In this document: one piece after another, positions 46,459 through 55,258 of the stretch | Layout of the letters: each line of letters starts with the position of its first letter | Numbering within the stretch: position 1 is the stretch's first letter | NCBI GenBank assembly: GCA_963795665.1 | Contig: CAWCIP010000003.1 | Location: 186,001 to 250,000 of the forward strand | Direction: 5' to 3' | From: DASUPK01 sp963795665 | GTDB lineage: Bacteria; Actinomycetota; Thermoleophilia; Solirubrobacterales; 70-9 | Length of the DNA: 64,000 bases | Notes under the pieces: generated by a model | Databases searched by the model: none | What the model was told of the DNA's origin: nothing | The model's input: only the letters and a program-made list of their open reading frames with translations | Made by a program: the position numbers and the translations under genes

Positions 46459-47340
46459 TTGAGGATCTGGCTGATGGCGGCGCGTCCGCGGACGCTGCCG
46501 GCGGCGATCGCGCCCGTGCTGGTCGGGACTGCCGCGGCAATCGAGCATCACGGAGACCTGCGCCGGGTCGGCGCCTTCATCGCCGCGCTGATCGGCTCGA
46601 TCTTCATCCAGATCGGGACCAACCTCGCCAACGACTACTCGGACGCCAAGCGAGGCGCCGACACCGTCGACCGGCTCGGCCCGGTGCGGGTCACCTCCGC
46701 CGGGCTGGTCGCTCCGCAGCGGGTGCTGGTCGCGACCTGGGTCGCGTTCGGGATCGCGGTGGCGGCGGGCATCTACCTCGCCACGGTCGCCGGCTGGGTG
46801 ATCATCGCGGTCGGGGTCGCCTCGATCGCCGCCGGCGTTCTCTACACGGGCGGCCCGCGCCCGTACGGATACGCGGGGCTGGGCGAGCTGTTCGTCTTCC
46901 TCTTCTTCGGGCTGGTCGCCGTGAACGGCTCCTACTACGTGCAGCTGGAGCGGCTCGACTGGGTGCCCTTCGGCCTCTCGGTCGCGGTCGGCTGCCTGGC
47001 CACGGCGATCCTGGTGGTGAACAACGTGCGGGACATCGACACCGACCGGCGCTCCGGGAAGAACACGCTTGCGGTGCGGCTGGGAAGAGAGGGCGCCCGC
47101 CGCCTCTACATCGGGCTGCTCGCCGCTGCCTACCTCGCCCTGGTCGGCACCGTGGCGACGAGGGGTGGGCCGTGGTGGGCGCTGCTCGGGCTGCTGTCCG
47201 TGCCGCTGGCGCTGAAGCCCGCGCGAGCGGTGCTGACCCGCACCGACGGCCCGGCGCTGAATGGCGCCCTTGCCGGCACCGGCGCGCTGCTGGGCGCGTT
47301 CAGCCTGGCGGTCTCGGCCGGGCTGCTGATCGCTTCCTGA
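46459..47340 (+). CDS. menA: 1,4-Dihydroxy-2-naphthoate polyprenyltransferase
   Basis: The 293-residue UbiA-family membrane protein has the prenyl-diphosphate-binding motif NLANDYSDAKRGAD and a second acidic motif NNVRDIDTDRRSGKNTLAV, with about eight or nine helices. It attaches the isoprenoid tail to form demethylmenaquinone. It starts with TTG one base after the menB stop, so it is translationally linked to menB. Confidence 0.95.
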   Translation: MRIWLMAARPRTLPAAIAPVLVGTAAAIEHHGDLRRVGAFIAALIGSIFIQIGTNLANDYSDAKRGADTVDRLGPVRVTSAGLVAPQRVLVATWVAFGIAVAAGIYLATVAGWVIIAVGVASIAAGVLYTGGPRPYGYAGLGELFVFLFFGLVAVNGSYYVQLERLDWVPFGLSVAVGCLATAILVVNNVRDIDTDRRSGKNTLAVRLGREGARRLYIGLLAAAYLALVGTVATRGGPWWALLGLLSVPLALKPARAVLTRTDGPALNGALAGTGALLGAFSLAVSAGLLIAS

Positions 47341-47361
47341 CCGCCGGGTTAGAGTCGGCGG

Positions 47362-48444
47362 GTGCTCCTGGAGGAGATCGAGGTCATCCCGTACTCGCTG
47401 CCGTTTCGCGAGCCGTATGTGACCGCGCGCGGTGAGCTCAGGGAGCGGAAGCTGATCCTGGTCCGGATGCGGGGCGAGGGACTCGAAGGCCTCGGCGAAA
47501 CCGCCGCGCTTGCGCTGCGTGGTGGCATCCGGATCGAGGAGATCGTGGCTGAGATCAGGGAGCGATGTTGGCCGGCGCTGCTCGACGGCGGCGTCGATCC
47601 GGCCCGGATCTGGTCGGCGATCGCCCGCTGCCGCAATCGCGGCGCGTCGGCGCAGGCGCTCGCGGCGGTTGACATCGCGCTCCACGACCTGGTCGGCCGC
47701 GCCTCCGGCGATCCCGTCTGGCGGGTGCTCGGAGCTTCGGAGGCGAGCCCCGTGGTCTGCAACGCGACCCTCCCGGCGGCCAACCCGGCCGCGACACGGA
47801 AGATGGCCGAGGAGTGGCGCGCGGAGGGGTTCCGCACCTTCAAGCTCAAGGTCGGCCTGCCCGGTGACGTGACGCAGGTTGCGACCGTCCGCCAGACGCT
47901 CGGGCCGGAGGCCACGATCCGGGTGGACGCGAACGGCGCCTGGAGCGTCGACGATGCCACCACGCGGCTGCAGGCGCTCGCGCAGCACGGCATCGAGCTC
48001 GCGGAGCAACCGGTGGGCACCTTCGAGCAGATGGTGGACCTGCGCAAGCGGGTCGACGTGAAGATCGCGGCGGACGAGAGCCTGGTCTCGCCGTTCGACG
48101 CGCGGCGCGCCCGCGAGCTTGGCGCCTGCCAGGTGGCCGCCGTCAAGGTCGCGAAAGTGGGCGGGCTCGGCGCCGCGCTCGGGATCGCCGAGGTGATGCC
48201 CTCATACCTCTCCAGCGCGCTGGAGGGACCGGTCGGGATCACGGCCGCCGCCCACGCCGTGCAGGCGCTCGACGGGCGGGGCGGGAACGCCGGCGTCGCC
48301 CATGGGCTGGCGACGGAGAGGCTCTTCTCGCAGTCGGTGGGTCGCGGGGCGGTCGCCGAGCGGGACGAGCTGATCGTCGGCGATCGCCCCGGCCTGGGCG
48401 TGGAGATCGACGAAGAGGCGCTTGCGGCTCGCCGGCTCGACTGA
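47362..48444 (+). CDS. menC: O-succinylbenzoate synthase
   Basis: The 360-residue enolase-superfamily enzyme has TFKLKVGLPGD (KxK catalytic Lys), IRVDANGAWSVDDA (metal Asp), ELAEQPVG (Glu), IAADESL (Asp) and VKVAKVGGLGAAL (second Lys). It dehydrates SHCHC to o-succinylbenzoate. It starts with GTG, within the menB-A-C-D strand. Repeat R8 begins directly after its TGA stop. Confidence 0.92.
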   Translation: MLLEEIEVIPYSLPFREPYVTARGELRERKLILVRMRGEGLEGLGETAALALRGGIRIEEIVAEIRERCWPALLDGGVDPARIWSAIARCRNRGASAQALAAVDIALHDLVGRASGDPVWRVLGASEASPVVCNATLPAANPAATRKMAEEWRAEGFRTFKLKVGLPGDVTQVATVRQTLGPEATIRVDANGAWSVDDATTRLQALAQHGIELAEQPVGTFEQMVDLRKRVDVKIAADESLVSPFDARRARELGACQVAAVKVAKVGGLGAALGIAEVMPSYLSSALEGPVGITAAAHAVQALDGRGGNAGVAHGLATERLFSQSVGRGAVAERDELIVGDRPGLGVEIDEEALAARRLD

Positions 48445-48491
48445 GATGCGAGGGTGCTCGCAGGCGAAGCCGAGAGCAACCCGTTTAATGG
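48445..48491 (+). repeat. Dispersed palindromic repeat, copy R8 (long form, menC/menD junction)
   Basis: GATGCGAGGG, TGCTC, an apical GGC-GAA-GCC mini-hairpin, GAGCA, an unpaired A, then CCCGTTTAATGG. It fills the whole gap between the menC stop and menD. Its tail TAATG contains a possible menD start at 48488. Confidence 0.88.
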
Positions 48492-48496
48492 TGGGC

Positions 48497-50263
48497 ATGG
48501 ATCCGGCGAATCGCAACACCGCGCTGGCCTCCGCGATGGCCGAGGAGCTGGCCCGCTGCGGTGTCAGCAGGGCGGTGGTCTCCCCCGGCTCCCGCTCCAC
48601 TCCGCTGGCGGTAGCGCTCTGGCGGCAACCAGGCATCGACGTGACGGTGATCCTGGACGAGCGCAGCGCAGGCTTCTTCGCCCTCGGCACCGCGCTCGCC
48701 ACGGGCGAGCCCGCGGCGGTCCTCTGCACCTCGGGATCGGCCGCCGCCAACCTCCACCCCGCTGTGGTCGAGGCCGACGAGGCCGGCGTGCCGATGATCG
48801 TGCTCACCGCCGACCGCCCTCCCGAGCTGCGCGACATCGGGGCGGGGCAGACGATCGACCAGCTCAAGCTCTTCGGAGATGCCGTGCGCTGGTTCTGCGA
48901 CGTCGGGACCCACGAGGCCGACGACGACGGCCTTCTGCACTTCAGAGCGGTGGCATGCCGGGCGTACGCCACCGCGTCCGGGGATCCGCGGCCCGGCCCA
49001 GTGCATCTCAACATCCCGTGGCGAGAGCCGCTCGCACCGATCTCGGTCGACGGCCAGGTGACCGCAACCGACCCGCTCGCGCTCGAGGGTCGCGGGGACG
49101 CCCCGCTCAACGCCGTGACGCGGAGCACCTCCCGTGCCGGTGAGGGCCTGCTGGACCGGCTCGCCGAGCGGATCGAGGGAGCCCCTCGAGGTCTGATCGT
49201 CGCCGGGCGCCAGGCGGATCCGATGCTGGCCGAGCCCGTCGCGGCAATGGGGGCCGCCGCGGGCTATCCGATCCTCGCCGAGCCCACCTCCCAGCTCCGG
49301 CGCGGACCGCACGACCGGTCCCTGGTGGTGTCGGCCTACGACCACATCGCTCGCGACCGGGCCGCCGAGCTCGAGCCCGAGCTGATCCTCCGCGTCGGCG
49401 ACATGCCGACGAGCAAGCCGCTCCGCCAGTGGCTCGCGGCGATCGAGGGGCTCGAGCAGATCGTGATCGACCCCGCCGGGGAGTGGCGCGAGCCGACCCG
49501 GAAGGCGGGCACGATCGTCCGCGCCGATCCAGGAGCAACCGCTCGATCCCTGACGGAGCGGCTGTCCCGCCTGCGCCCAGGCGCTAGCGCGGTGGCGGGG
49601 GCGCCGTTCGCCGCCGGGTGGCTGGAGGCCGAGCGCGCCGTGCGGGAGGCCGTGGACGGACGGCTGGATTCGATCGACGAGCTCAGCGAGCCTGGCGTCT
49701 GGCGAGCGCTCTCACGCGTCCTCCGAGACGGCGACTCGGTGCTGGCGGCATCGAGCATGCCCGTCCGCGACCTGGAGGCGTTCCTGCGGCCGGGCCCGGA
49801 GGGCGTGCGCTTCGCGTCCAACAGGGGCGCCAACGGAATCGACGGGCTGGTGTCGACCTCGGCGGGGCTGTCCGCCGGCAACGGGAGCCGAACCTGGGCG
49901 GTTCTGGGCGACCTCGCCCTCTTTCACGACCTCGGCGGCCTGGCGGCGGCGCGCGCCACACCGGACCTGCGCCTGATCGTGATCGACAACTCGGGCGGGG
50001 GCATCTTCCACTTCCTGCCGCAGGCCGAGGCCATGCCGGAGGCCGAGTTCGAGGCGCTCCTCGGCACCCCGAGCGGGCTGGAGCCCGCGGCCGCGGGCGA
50101 GCTGTTCGGGCTCGGCGTGGCTGCCCCGGCGACTCCGGCCGAGCTGGACGAGGCGCTGAGCGGAGGAGCGCGGATGATCGTCGTCCGCACGGATCGCCGG
50201 CGCAACCTCGAGCTGCACCGGGAGCTCAGCCGGCTAGCAGCGGCAGCAGCGCCTCGAACTTGA
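48497..50263 (+). CDS. menD: 2-Succinyl-5-enolpyruvyl-6-hydroxy-3-cyclohexene-1-carboxylate synthase
   Basis: The 588-residue thiamine-diphosphate enzyme adds succinyl semialdehyde to isochorismate. VVSPGSRSTPLAVAL, FFALGTALATGEPAAVLCTSGSAAANLHPAVVEA, TADRPPELRDIGAGQTIDQ and the C-terminal GANGIDGLVSTSAG are diagnostic MenD motifs. I chose the ATG at 48497 (MDPANRN); an ATG at 48488 inside the repeat tail is possible. The 3' end overlaps menF by 38 bp, convergently. Confidence 0.95.
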   Translation: MDPANRNTALASAMAEELARCGVSRAVVSPGSRSTPLAVALWRQPGIDVTVILDERSAGFFALGTALATGEPAAVLCTSGSAAANLHPAVVEADEAGVPMIVLTADRPPELRDIGAGQTIDQLKLFGDAVRWFCDVGTHEADDDGLLHFRAVACRAYATASGDPRPGPVHLNIPWREPLAPISVDGQVTATDPLALEGRGDAPLNAVTRSTSRAGEGLLDRLAERIEGAPRGLIVAGRQADPMLAEPVAAMGAAAGYPILAEPTSQLRRGPHDRSLVVSAYDHIARDRAAELEPELILRVGDMPTSKPLRQWLAAIEGLEQIVIDPAGEWREPTRKAGTIVRADPGATARSLTERLSRLRPGASAVAGAPFAAGWLEAERAVREAVDGRLDSIDELSEPGVWRALSRVLRDGDSVLAASSMPVRDLEAFLRPGPEGVRFASNRGANGIDGLVSTSAGLSAGNGSRTWAVLGDLALFHDLGGLAAARATPDLRLIVIDNSGGGIFHFLPQAEAMPEAEFEALLGTPSGLEPAAAGELFGLGVAAPATPAELDEALSGGARMIVVRTDRRRNLELHRELSRLAAAAAPRT

Positions 50264-51626
50264 GCTCGGACTCCTGAAGCTCTGCCGCCGGATCGGAATC
50301 GGCGACGATCCCGCAGCCGGCGAACAGATGCGCCTCGCGGTCCCGGAGCAGCGCCGAGCGCAGGCCGACGCAGAACTCCCCGTCCTCCGCGGCGTCCATC
50401 CAGCCGACGGGGCCCGTGTACCAGCCACGGTCGATGCCCTCGAGCTCGTCGATCAGCTTCAGGGCGGGCTCGCGAGGCTCGCCGCCGATCGCTGGGGTCG
50501 GGTGAAGGTAGGCGGCGAGCTCGATCGCGCTGTGGGACTCGGCAAGCTGGGCGCGGATCGGCGTCGCGAGATGCTGGAGGTTCCCCACCTTGACCACGAA
50601 CGGCTCACCCTCGGCGTGCACCCAGACCGAGTGGGGACGCAGGGTGCGCTCGATTCGCCGCACGACGATGCCGTGCTCGTCGCGGACCTTGGGGCTCCGC
50701 AGCATCGCCTCGCCGAGGTGGTCGTCGACGGCCGGGTCGGCGCTGCGGGACGTCGTGCCGGCCAGCGCGACGGTGGCGGCGACGGCGCCGGACCGGCGCA
50801 CCAGCAGCTCCGGGCTGGCTCCGATGAACGCAGCCTCCGGCGTGCCGAAGCAGAAGCAGAAGCATGCGGGGAAGAGGTCGCGCAGCGCGCCTAGCAGGGC
50901 GCCGGGGTCGTGGGCGGCCGGTGCCTCAACCGTCAGCTCCCGGGCGAGGACCACCTTGTCGATCCCGCTCGAGCGGATCCGCTCGACGGCGTCGGAGACG
51001 ATCCGCTCATAGCGCTCCGGCGGGTAGCGACCGGAGATCCGCGTCGCGGCGCTCGGATGGGGATCGGCCGGGGTGAGCGGCGCCTGCCGGAGTGAGGCGA
51101 GCCTGCCCGCGATCCGGCTCAGAAGCGCATCGGCGTCGGCACCGGGCTCGAGCAGAGCGGAGGCCGTGAGGAACCCGCGCCCCTCGCTGCGGGCGATCGC
51201 GACCTCGGGGAGGACGGCGAGCGCGGGCGGCAGGGACGACCAGATCGGCTCAGTCCCTCCCTCCGGAGCGAAGGCGAGGCCGGTGGCCCACACCGGGCCC
51301 GCACCGGCGGGCAGCTCGCCCGGTTCATCGGCAATCCGGTCGCGGGTGACGCGCGAGCACCCCTCGGCCAGGTCGCGGAACCGATCCTCGCCCCTGCTCA
51401 TCACGGCGGCGGCGGTACCGACCCCGGCGAGCGCGAAGCTGCGGTCCGGCTGCTCCCAGCTGAACCAGCGGTCGGCGGCGAGCCTGGAGCCCGCGGCGAG
51501 CGCTGCCGGGTCCACGTCCTGATCGATCTCAACCGTGGCCGCAACCAGTCGCCCCTCGCCGGCGCGCGCCAGGGCGCGCTCGAACCGGTCGAGAAGCGGG
51601 CCAGCGTCGAGAGCGACGCCCATCAT
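50226..51626 (-). CDS. menF: Isochorismate synthase
   Basis: The 466-residue chorismate-utilising enzyme has FGTPEAAFIGASPELLVRRSG, VALAGTTSRSADPAVD, RSPKVRDEHGIVVRRI and HPTPAIGGEPREPALKLIDELEGIDRGWYTGPVGW, the last pattern typical of isochorismate synthases. It provides isochorismate for MenD. The ATG (51626, or 51623) sits immediately at the tail of repeat R9, and the longer in-frame start would translate the repeat. It lies 32 bp after ilvN on the same strand. Confidence 0.92.
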   Translation of the reverse strand: MMGVALDAGPLLDRFERALARAGEGRLVAATVEIDQDVDPAALAAGSRLAADRWFSWEQPDRSFALAGVGTAAAVMSRGEDRFRDLAEGCSRVTRDRIADEPGELPAGAGPVWATGLAFAPEGGTEPIWSSLPPALAVLPEVAIARSEGRGFLTASALLEPGADADALLSRIAGRLASLRQAPLTPADPHPSAATRISGRYPPERYERIVSDAVERIRSSGIDKVVLARELTVEAPAAHDPGALLGALRDLFPACFCFCFGTPEAAFIGASPELLVRRSGAVAATVALAGTTSRSADPAVDDHLGEAMLRSPKVRDEHGIVVRRIERTLRPHSVWVHAEGEPFVVKVGNLQHLATPIRAQLAESHSAIELAAYLHPTPAIGGEPREPALKLIDELEGIDRGWYTGPVGWMDAAEDGEFCVGLRSALLRDREAHLFAGCGIVADSDPAAELQESELKFEALLPLLAG

Positions 51627-51659
51627 GAAACGGGTTGCGCTGTCGCGCACCCTCGCATC
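51623..51659 (-). repeat. Dispersed palindromic repeat, copy R9 (ilvN/menF junction)
   Basis: On the minus strand GATGCGAGGG, TGCGC, loop GACA, GCGCA, an unpaired A, then CCCGTTTCATG. It begins at the ilvN stop and ends at the menF start codon, mirroring copy R8 in front of menD. Confidence 0.88.
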
Positions 51660-52213
51660 TAGTTGTCGGGCTTGGAACGGGCGATCGCGACCTCGCCCGT
51701 GCGAACCATCTCGATCAGGCCGTGGGGCCGGATCATCCGCTCGAACGCCTCGATCTTGTCGGCGCTGCCGGTGACCTCGATGGTCAGCGAGCGCCGAGAG
51801 ACGTCGACGATCTTGGCGCGGAAGATCTCGGCGAACTGCATGATCTCGGCGCGGCTCTCGATCGGAGCGGAGACCTTGAACAGGGCCATCTCGCGGGCGA
51901 TCGTCTCGCCCGGCTCCATGTCCCTGATCTTGATCACGTTGACGAGCTTGTGGAGCTGCTTGGTTACCTGGTCGATCGGGTGAACGGCTCCGTCCAGGGT
52001 CAGCGTGATCCGGGAGATGTCGGGGTCCTCGGTCGGTCCGACCGCGAGCGTGTCGATGTTGAAGCCACGGCGGCTGAAGAGCCCCGCGATTCGCGCCAGG
52101 ACGCCCGGGCGGTTCTCGACCATGATCGAGAGCACGTGCTTGCGCCCGGTCAGCGCACCAGAGGCCGCCTGCAGGTCCTCGAGCTTGACCAGATCCGGTG
52201 TGCCGGCTTCCAT
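51659..52213 (-). CDS. ilvN: Acetolactate synthase small (regulatory) subunit
   Basis: The 184-residue product has an N-terminal ACT domain (HVLSIMVENRPGVLARIAGLFSRRGFNIDTLAVGPTEDPDISRIT) and a C-terminal ALS_ss domain (REMALFKV.., LTIEVTGSADKIEAFERMIRPHGLIEMVRTGEVAIAR). It confers valine-type feedback on IlvB. It starts 4 bp after the ilvB stop. The TAG stop touches repeat R9. Confidence 0.95.
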   Translation of the reverse strand: MEAGTPDLVKLEDLQAASGALTGRKHVLSIMVENRPGVLARIAGLFSRRGFNIDTLAVGPTEDPDISRITLTLDGAVHPIDQVTKQLHKLVNVIKIRDMEPGETIAREMALFKVSAPIESRAEIMQFAEIFRAKIVDVSRRSLTIEVTGSADKIEAFERMIRPHGLIEMVRTGEVAIARSKPDN

Positions 52214-52217
52214 CGTC

Positions 52218-53921
52218 CTATCCCTTGTGGGCGGGCTCCGGGCCGCCCACCATGTCCCGGGCGGCGGCGCCGGCCGGGATCATCGGGTAGCAGTTCTCCT
52301 CCTGGGACACGCGCACATCGACCAGGACCGGCCCCTCGGCCTTGATGGCATCCCGCATCACGCCCTCGACCTCGTTCTTGTCGTCGACCATCAACCCGGT
52401 GGCGCCGAAGGCTTCGGCGAGCTTCGGCCAGTCGGGGCTGGACCCCATCTCCACGGAGGAGTAGCGGCCCTCCCAGAAGAGCTCCTGCCACTGGCGGACC
52501 ATGCCGAAGTAGCCGTTGTTCATCAGGAAGACCTTCACCGGGATCTCGTGTCGGACGGCGGTGGCCAGCTCCTGGCAGGTCATGATCAGGCTGCCGTCGC
52601 CGGCGAGGCACACGACCGTCTCATCGGGCTCACCGACCTTGGCCCCGATGGCCGAGGGGAGGCCGAAGCCCATCGTCCCGAGCCCACCGGAGTTGATCCA
52701 GCGGCGCGGCTTGGTGAATCCGTAGTACTGAGCCGCCCACATCTGGTGCTGGCCGACGTCCGAGGTGATGATCGCGTCGCCCTCGGTGGCGCGGTACATC
52801 GCCTCGATCATCGCCTGCGGCTTGATCTCGGAGTCGCCCGAGTCCTCGTAGCCGAGCGGATAGTCCCTCTGCCAGCCGTGGATCTGCTCCCACCAGGGAT
52901 CGAGGCGCTCGCGCTCGGCCTGGATCGCCCGGTACTCCTTGGTCAGCTTCGGCAGCACCTCCTTGGCGTCCCCGACGATCGGGATGTGAGCCGGGACGTT
53001 CTTGGAGATCTCGGCCGGATCGATGTCGATGTGGACGAACTTCGCCCGCGGCGCGAACTCGGAGAGCTTGCCCGTGATCCTGTCGTCGAAGCGAGCACCG
53101 ATCCCGACGATCAGGTCGGCGTTGTCCATCGCGTAGTTGGCGGTGCGGGTGCCGTGCATGCCGAGCATCCCGATCCACTGCTCGTGATCGGCGGGGAATC
53201 CGCCGAGCCCCATCACGGTGCAGGTGACCGGGAAGTTGTCCGCGAGGCAGAGTTCCCGAAGCTCATCCGAGGCGTTGGCGTTGATCACGCCACCGCCCGC
53301 GTAGATCACGGGCCGCTTGGCGTTGGCCAGCGCCTTGGCCGCGATCCGGATCTGCTTGATGTTGCCCTCGGTCGAGGGCTTGTAGCCCGGCAGATTCGGC
53401 GTCTCGGTGATCGGCTCGTAGTCGATGTCGGCCCGCGAGAGGTCCTGTGGGATGTCGATCAGGACCGGGCCCGGGCGACCGGTCGAGGCGATGTGGAAGG
53501 CCGCATGGACGTAGTCGGGGATGAAGCGAGGGTCCTGGACCATGAAGGAGTGCTTGACGATCGGCATCGTGATGCCGTTGACGTCGGCCTCCTGGAAGCC
53601 GTCGGTGCCGATCAGGTCGGTTCGCACCTGGCCCGTGATGAACACGGTGGGGACCGAATCCATGATCGCGTCGGCGATCGGAGTGATCAGGTTGGTGGCG
53701 CCGGGCCCTGAGGTGGCGAAGGCGACGCCGACCCGCCCGGTCGCCTTGGCATATCCCTCGGCCATGTGACCGGCGCCCTGCTCGTGGCGCGCCTGGATGT
53801 GGTCGAGGTCGGCGCCGTGGACGGCGTCGTAGATCGGCAGGTTGGCCCCACCGGGAATCCCGAAGATGTGCTGCACGCCCTCGGCCTTGAGGGCCTCCAT
53901 CAGTGCGTCCGCTGCGCGCAT
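52218..53921 (-). CDS. ilvB: Acetolactate synthase large (catalytic) subunit
   Basis: The 567-residue thiamine-diphosphate enzyme forms 2-acetolactate or 2-aceto-2-hydroxybutyrate for valine, leucine and isoleucine. It has HIFGIPGGANLPIYDAV, ARHEQGAGHMAEGYAKATGRVGVAFATSGPGATNLITPIADA (catalytic Glu), PVLIDIPQDL and a C-terminal ThDP motif GDGSLIMTCQELATAVR..MNNGYFGMVRQWQ. It is the first gene of ilvB-ilvN-(menF). The 120-bp upstream gap holds imperfect hairpins but no leader peptide I could recognise. Confidence 0.96.
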   Translation of the reverse strand: MRAADALMEALKAEGVQHIFGIPGGANLPIYDAVHGADLDHIQARHEQGAGHMAEGYAKATGRVGVAFATSGPGATNLITPIADAIMDSVPTVFITGQVRTDLIGTDGFQEADVNGITMPIVKHSFMVQDPRFIPDYVHAAFHIASTGRPGPVLIDIPQDLSRADIDYEPITETPNLPGYKPSTEGNIKQIRIAAKALANAKRPVIYAGGGVINANASDELRELCLADNFPVTCTVMGLGGFPADHEQWIGMLGMHGTRTANYAMDNADLIVGIGARFDDRITGKLSEFAPRAKFVHIDIDPAEISKNVPAHIPIVGDAKEVLPKLTKEYRAIQAERERLDPWWEQIHGWQRDYPLGYEDSGDSEIKPQAMIEAMYRATEGDAIITSDVGQHQMWAAQYYGFTKPRRWINSGGLGTMGFGLPSAIGAKVGEPDETVVCLAGDGSLIMTCQELATAVRHEIPVKVFLMNNGYFGMVRQWQELFWEGRYSSVEMGSSPDWPKLAEAFGATGLMVDDKNEVEGVMRDAIKAEGPVLVDVRVSQEENCYPMIPAGAAARDMVGGPEPAHKG

Positions 53922-54041
53922 GCGGCGATGGTAGCCAACGGCTGCAAGGCCGCTGCACTCCGGAGCGCAGGGCGCAGCCCGAAGCGACTTACATTGGGCG
54001 GCCGCAGTCAGCCGTGACTGATGGCGAAGCCGCTGTCGCGA

Positions 54042-55220
54042 CTAGCTCTGTGCAACGCCGGCAGCCTGCGAGGGCTTCCACCGCGTGCGCGGGTCGATCG
54101 CGGAGTCGATCACGCGATCGCGGTGTCGCTCGATCGTCTTCAGCATCGAGCGGACAAGCTCATCGCCGAGGTAGCTCGGCTTCAGCCCGAGGTCAAGCAG
54201 CTTGGTGTGGACTGGGTTGTAGTAGTGCTCCTCGGCCTCGACGCGCGGATTCTCGACGTGGTCGACGTCGATCTCGAGGCCCACCTCGGCGGCGGAGCGC
54301 TGCACCAGCTCCGCCAGCTCGCTGACGGAGAACTGCTCGGTGAACTGGTTGAAGACGCGGTACTCACCGGCGTCCGCCGGGTTCTCGACCGCCAGCTCGA
54401 CGCACTGGAGCGTGTCCCGGATGTTGAGGAAGCCGCGGGTCTGGCCGCCCTTGCCGTAGACGGTGAGCGGATGGCCGACGACGGACTGCACGCAGAAGCG
54501 GTTCAGCACCGTCCCGAACCACTCGTCGTAGTCGAAGCGGGTGCAGAGGCGCTCGTCCTGGGCCGTCTCATCGGTCTCGATGCCGTAGACGACACCCTGG
54601 TTGAGGTCGGTCGCGCGAAGCCCCCAGACCCGGCAGCCGAAGTGGATGTTGTGCGAGTCGTGGACCTTGGAGAGGTGGTAGAGCGAGCCGGGCATCTTCG
54701 GGAAGGGCAGCGTGTCCTTGCGGCCCTTGTGCTCGATCTCGATGAACCCCTCCTCGATGTCGATGTTGGGCGTCCCGTACTCGCCCATCGTCCCGAGCTT
54801 CACCAGGTGACAGTCGGGGGCGTGATCGCGGAGGAAGAAGAGGAGGTTGAGCGTGCCGATCACGTTCGTGTACTGGGTCTCGACGGCCTGCTCCCGGTTG
54901 GCCATCGAGAAGGGGGCCGAGGGCTGCTCTCCGTAATGGATGACGGCCTCCGGCTTGGTCTCGACGATCACCTCCTCCAGGAAGGCGGCGTCTTCGATCG
55001 CCCCCACGTAGGAGCGGATCTCCTTCCCCGTGACCTCGTGCCAGGCGGCGATCCTCTCGTCCAGCGGCCTGATGGGCGTCAGCGAATCGGTGCCGTGCCG
55101 CTCGTGCCAGTGGCGGCGGGAGAAGTTGTCGACGACCGAGACCTCGTGCCCACGGGCCGAGAAGCGCATCGCCGTCGGCCAGCCGAGATACCCGTCGCCC
55201 CCGAGGATGAGGACGCGCAT
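54042..55220 (-). CDS. sqdB: UDP-sulfoquinovose synthase
   Basis: The 392-residue SDR-family enzyme makes UDP-sulfoquinovose from UDP-glucose and sulfite for the sulfolipid SQDG. It has GGDGYLGWPTAMRFSARGHEV (NAD site), HYGEQPSAPFSMANREQAVETQYTNVIGTLNLLF, KLGTMGEYGTPNIDIEEGFIEI, LYHLSKVHDSHNI (catalytic Tyr/Lys), WGLRATDLNQGVVYG and YGKGGQTRGFLNIRDTL, which are specific to SQD1/SqdB. The ATG at 55220 gives MRVLILGGDGYLG. No SqdX/SQD2-type GT4 is adjacent in the window. Confidence 0.93.
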   Translation of the reverse strand: MRVLILGGDGYLGWPTAMRFSARGHEVSVVDNFSRRHWHERHGTDSLTPIRPLDERIAAWHEVTGKEIRSYVGAIEDAAFLEEVIVETKPEAVIHYGEQPSAPFSMANREQAVETQYTNVIGTLNLLFFLRDHAPDCHLVKLGTMGEYGTPNIDIEEGFIEIEHKGRKDTLPFPKMPGSLYHLSKVHDSHNIHFGCRVWGLRATDLNQGVVYGIETDETAQDERLCTRFDYDEWFGTVLNRFCVQSVVGHPLTVYGKGGQTRGFLNIRDTLQCVELAVENPADAGEYRVFNQFTEQFSVSELAELVQRSAAEVGLEIDVDHVENPRVEAEEHYYNPVHTKLLDLGLKPSYLGDELVRSMLKTIERHRDRVIDSAIDPRTRWKPSQAAGVAQS

Positions 55221-55258
55221 GAGAGGCGGCAGAGTAGCGCCCCCGGCGGCGCATCGTC

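Noticed and set aside
53922..54041. Possible leader peptide and attenuator upstream of ilvB
   Set aside because: Imperfect hairpins exist, but no small frame enriched in Ile, Val or Leu and no T-tract was found.
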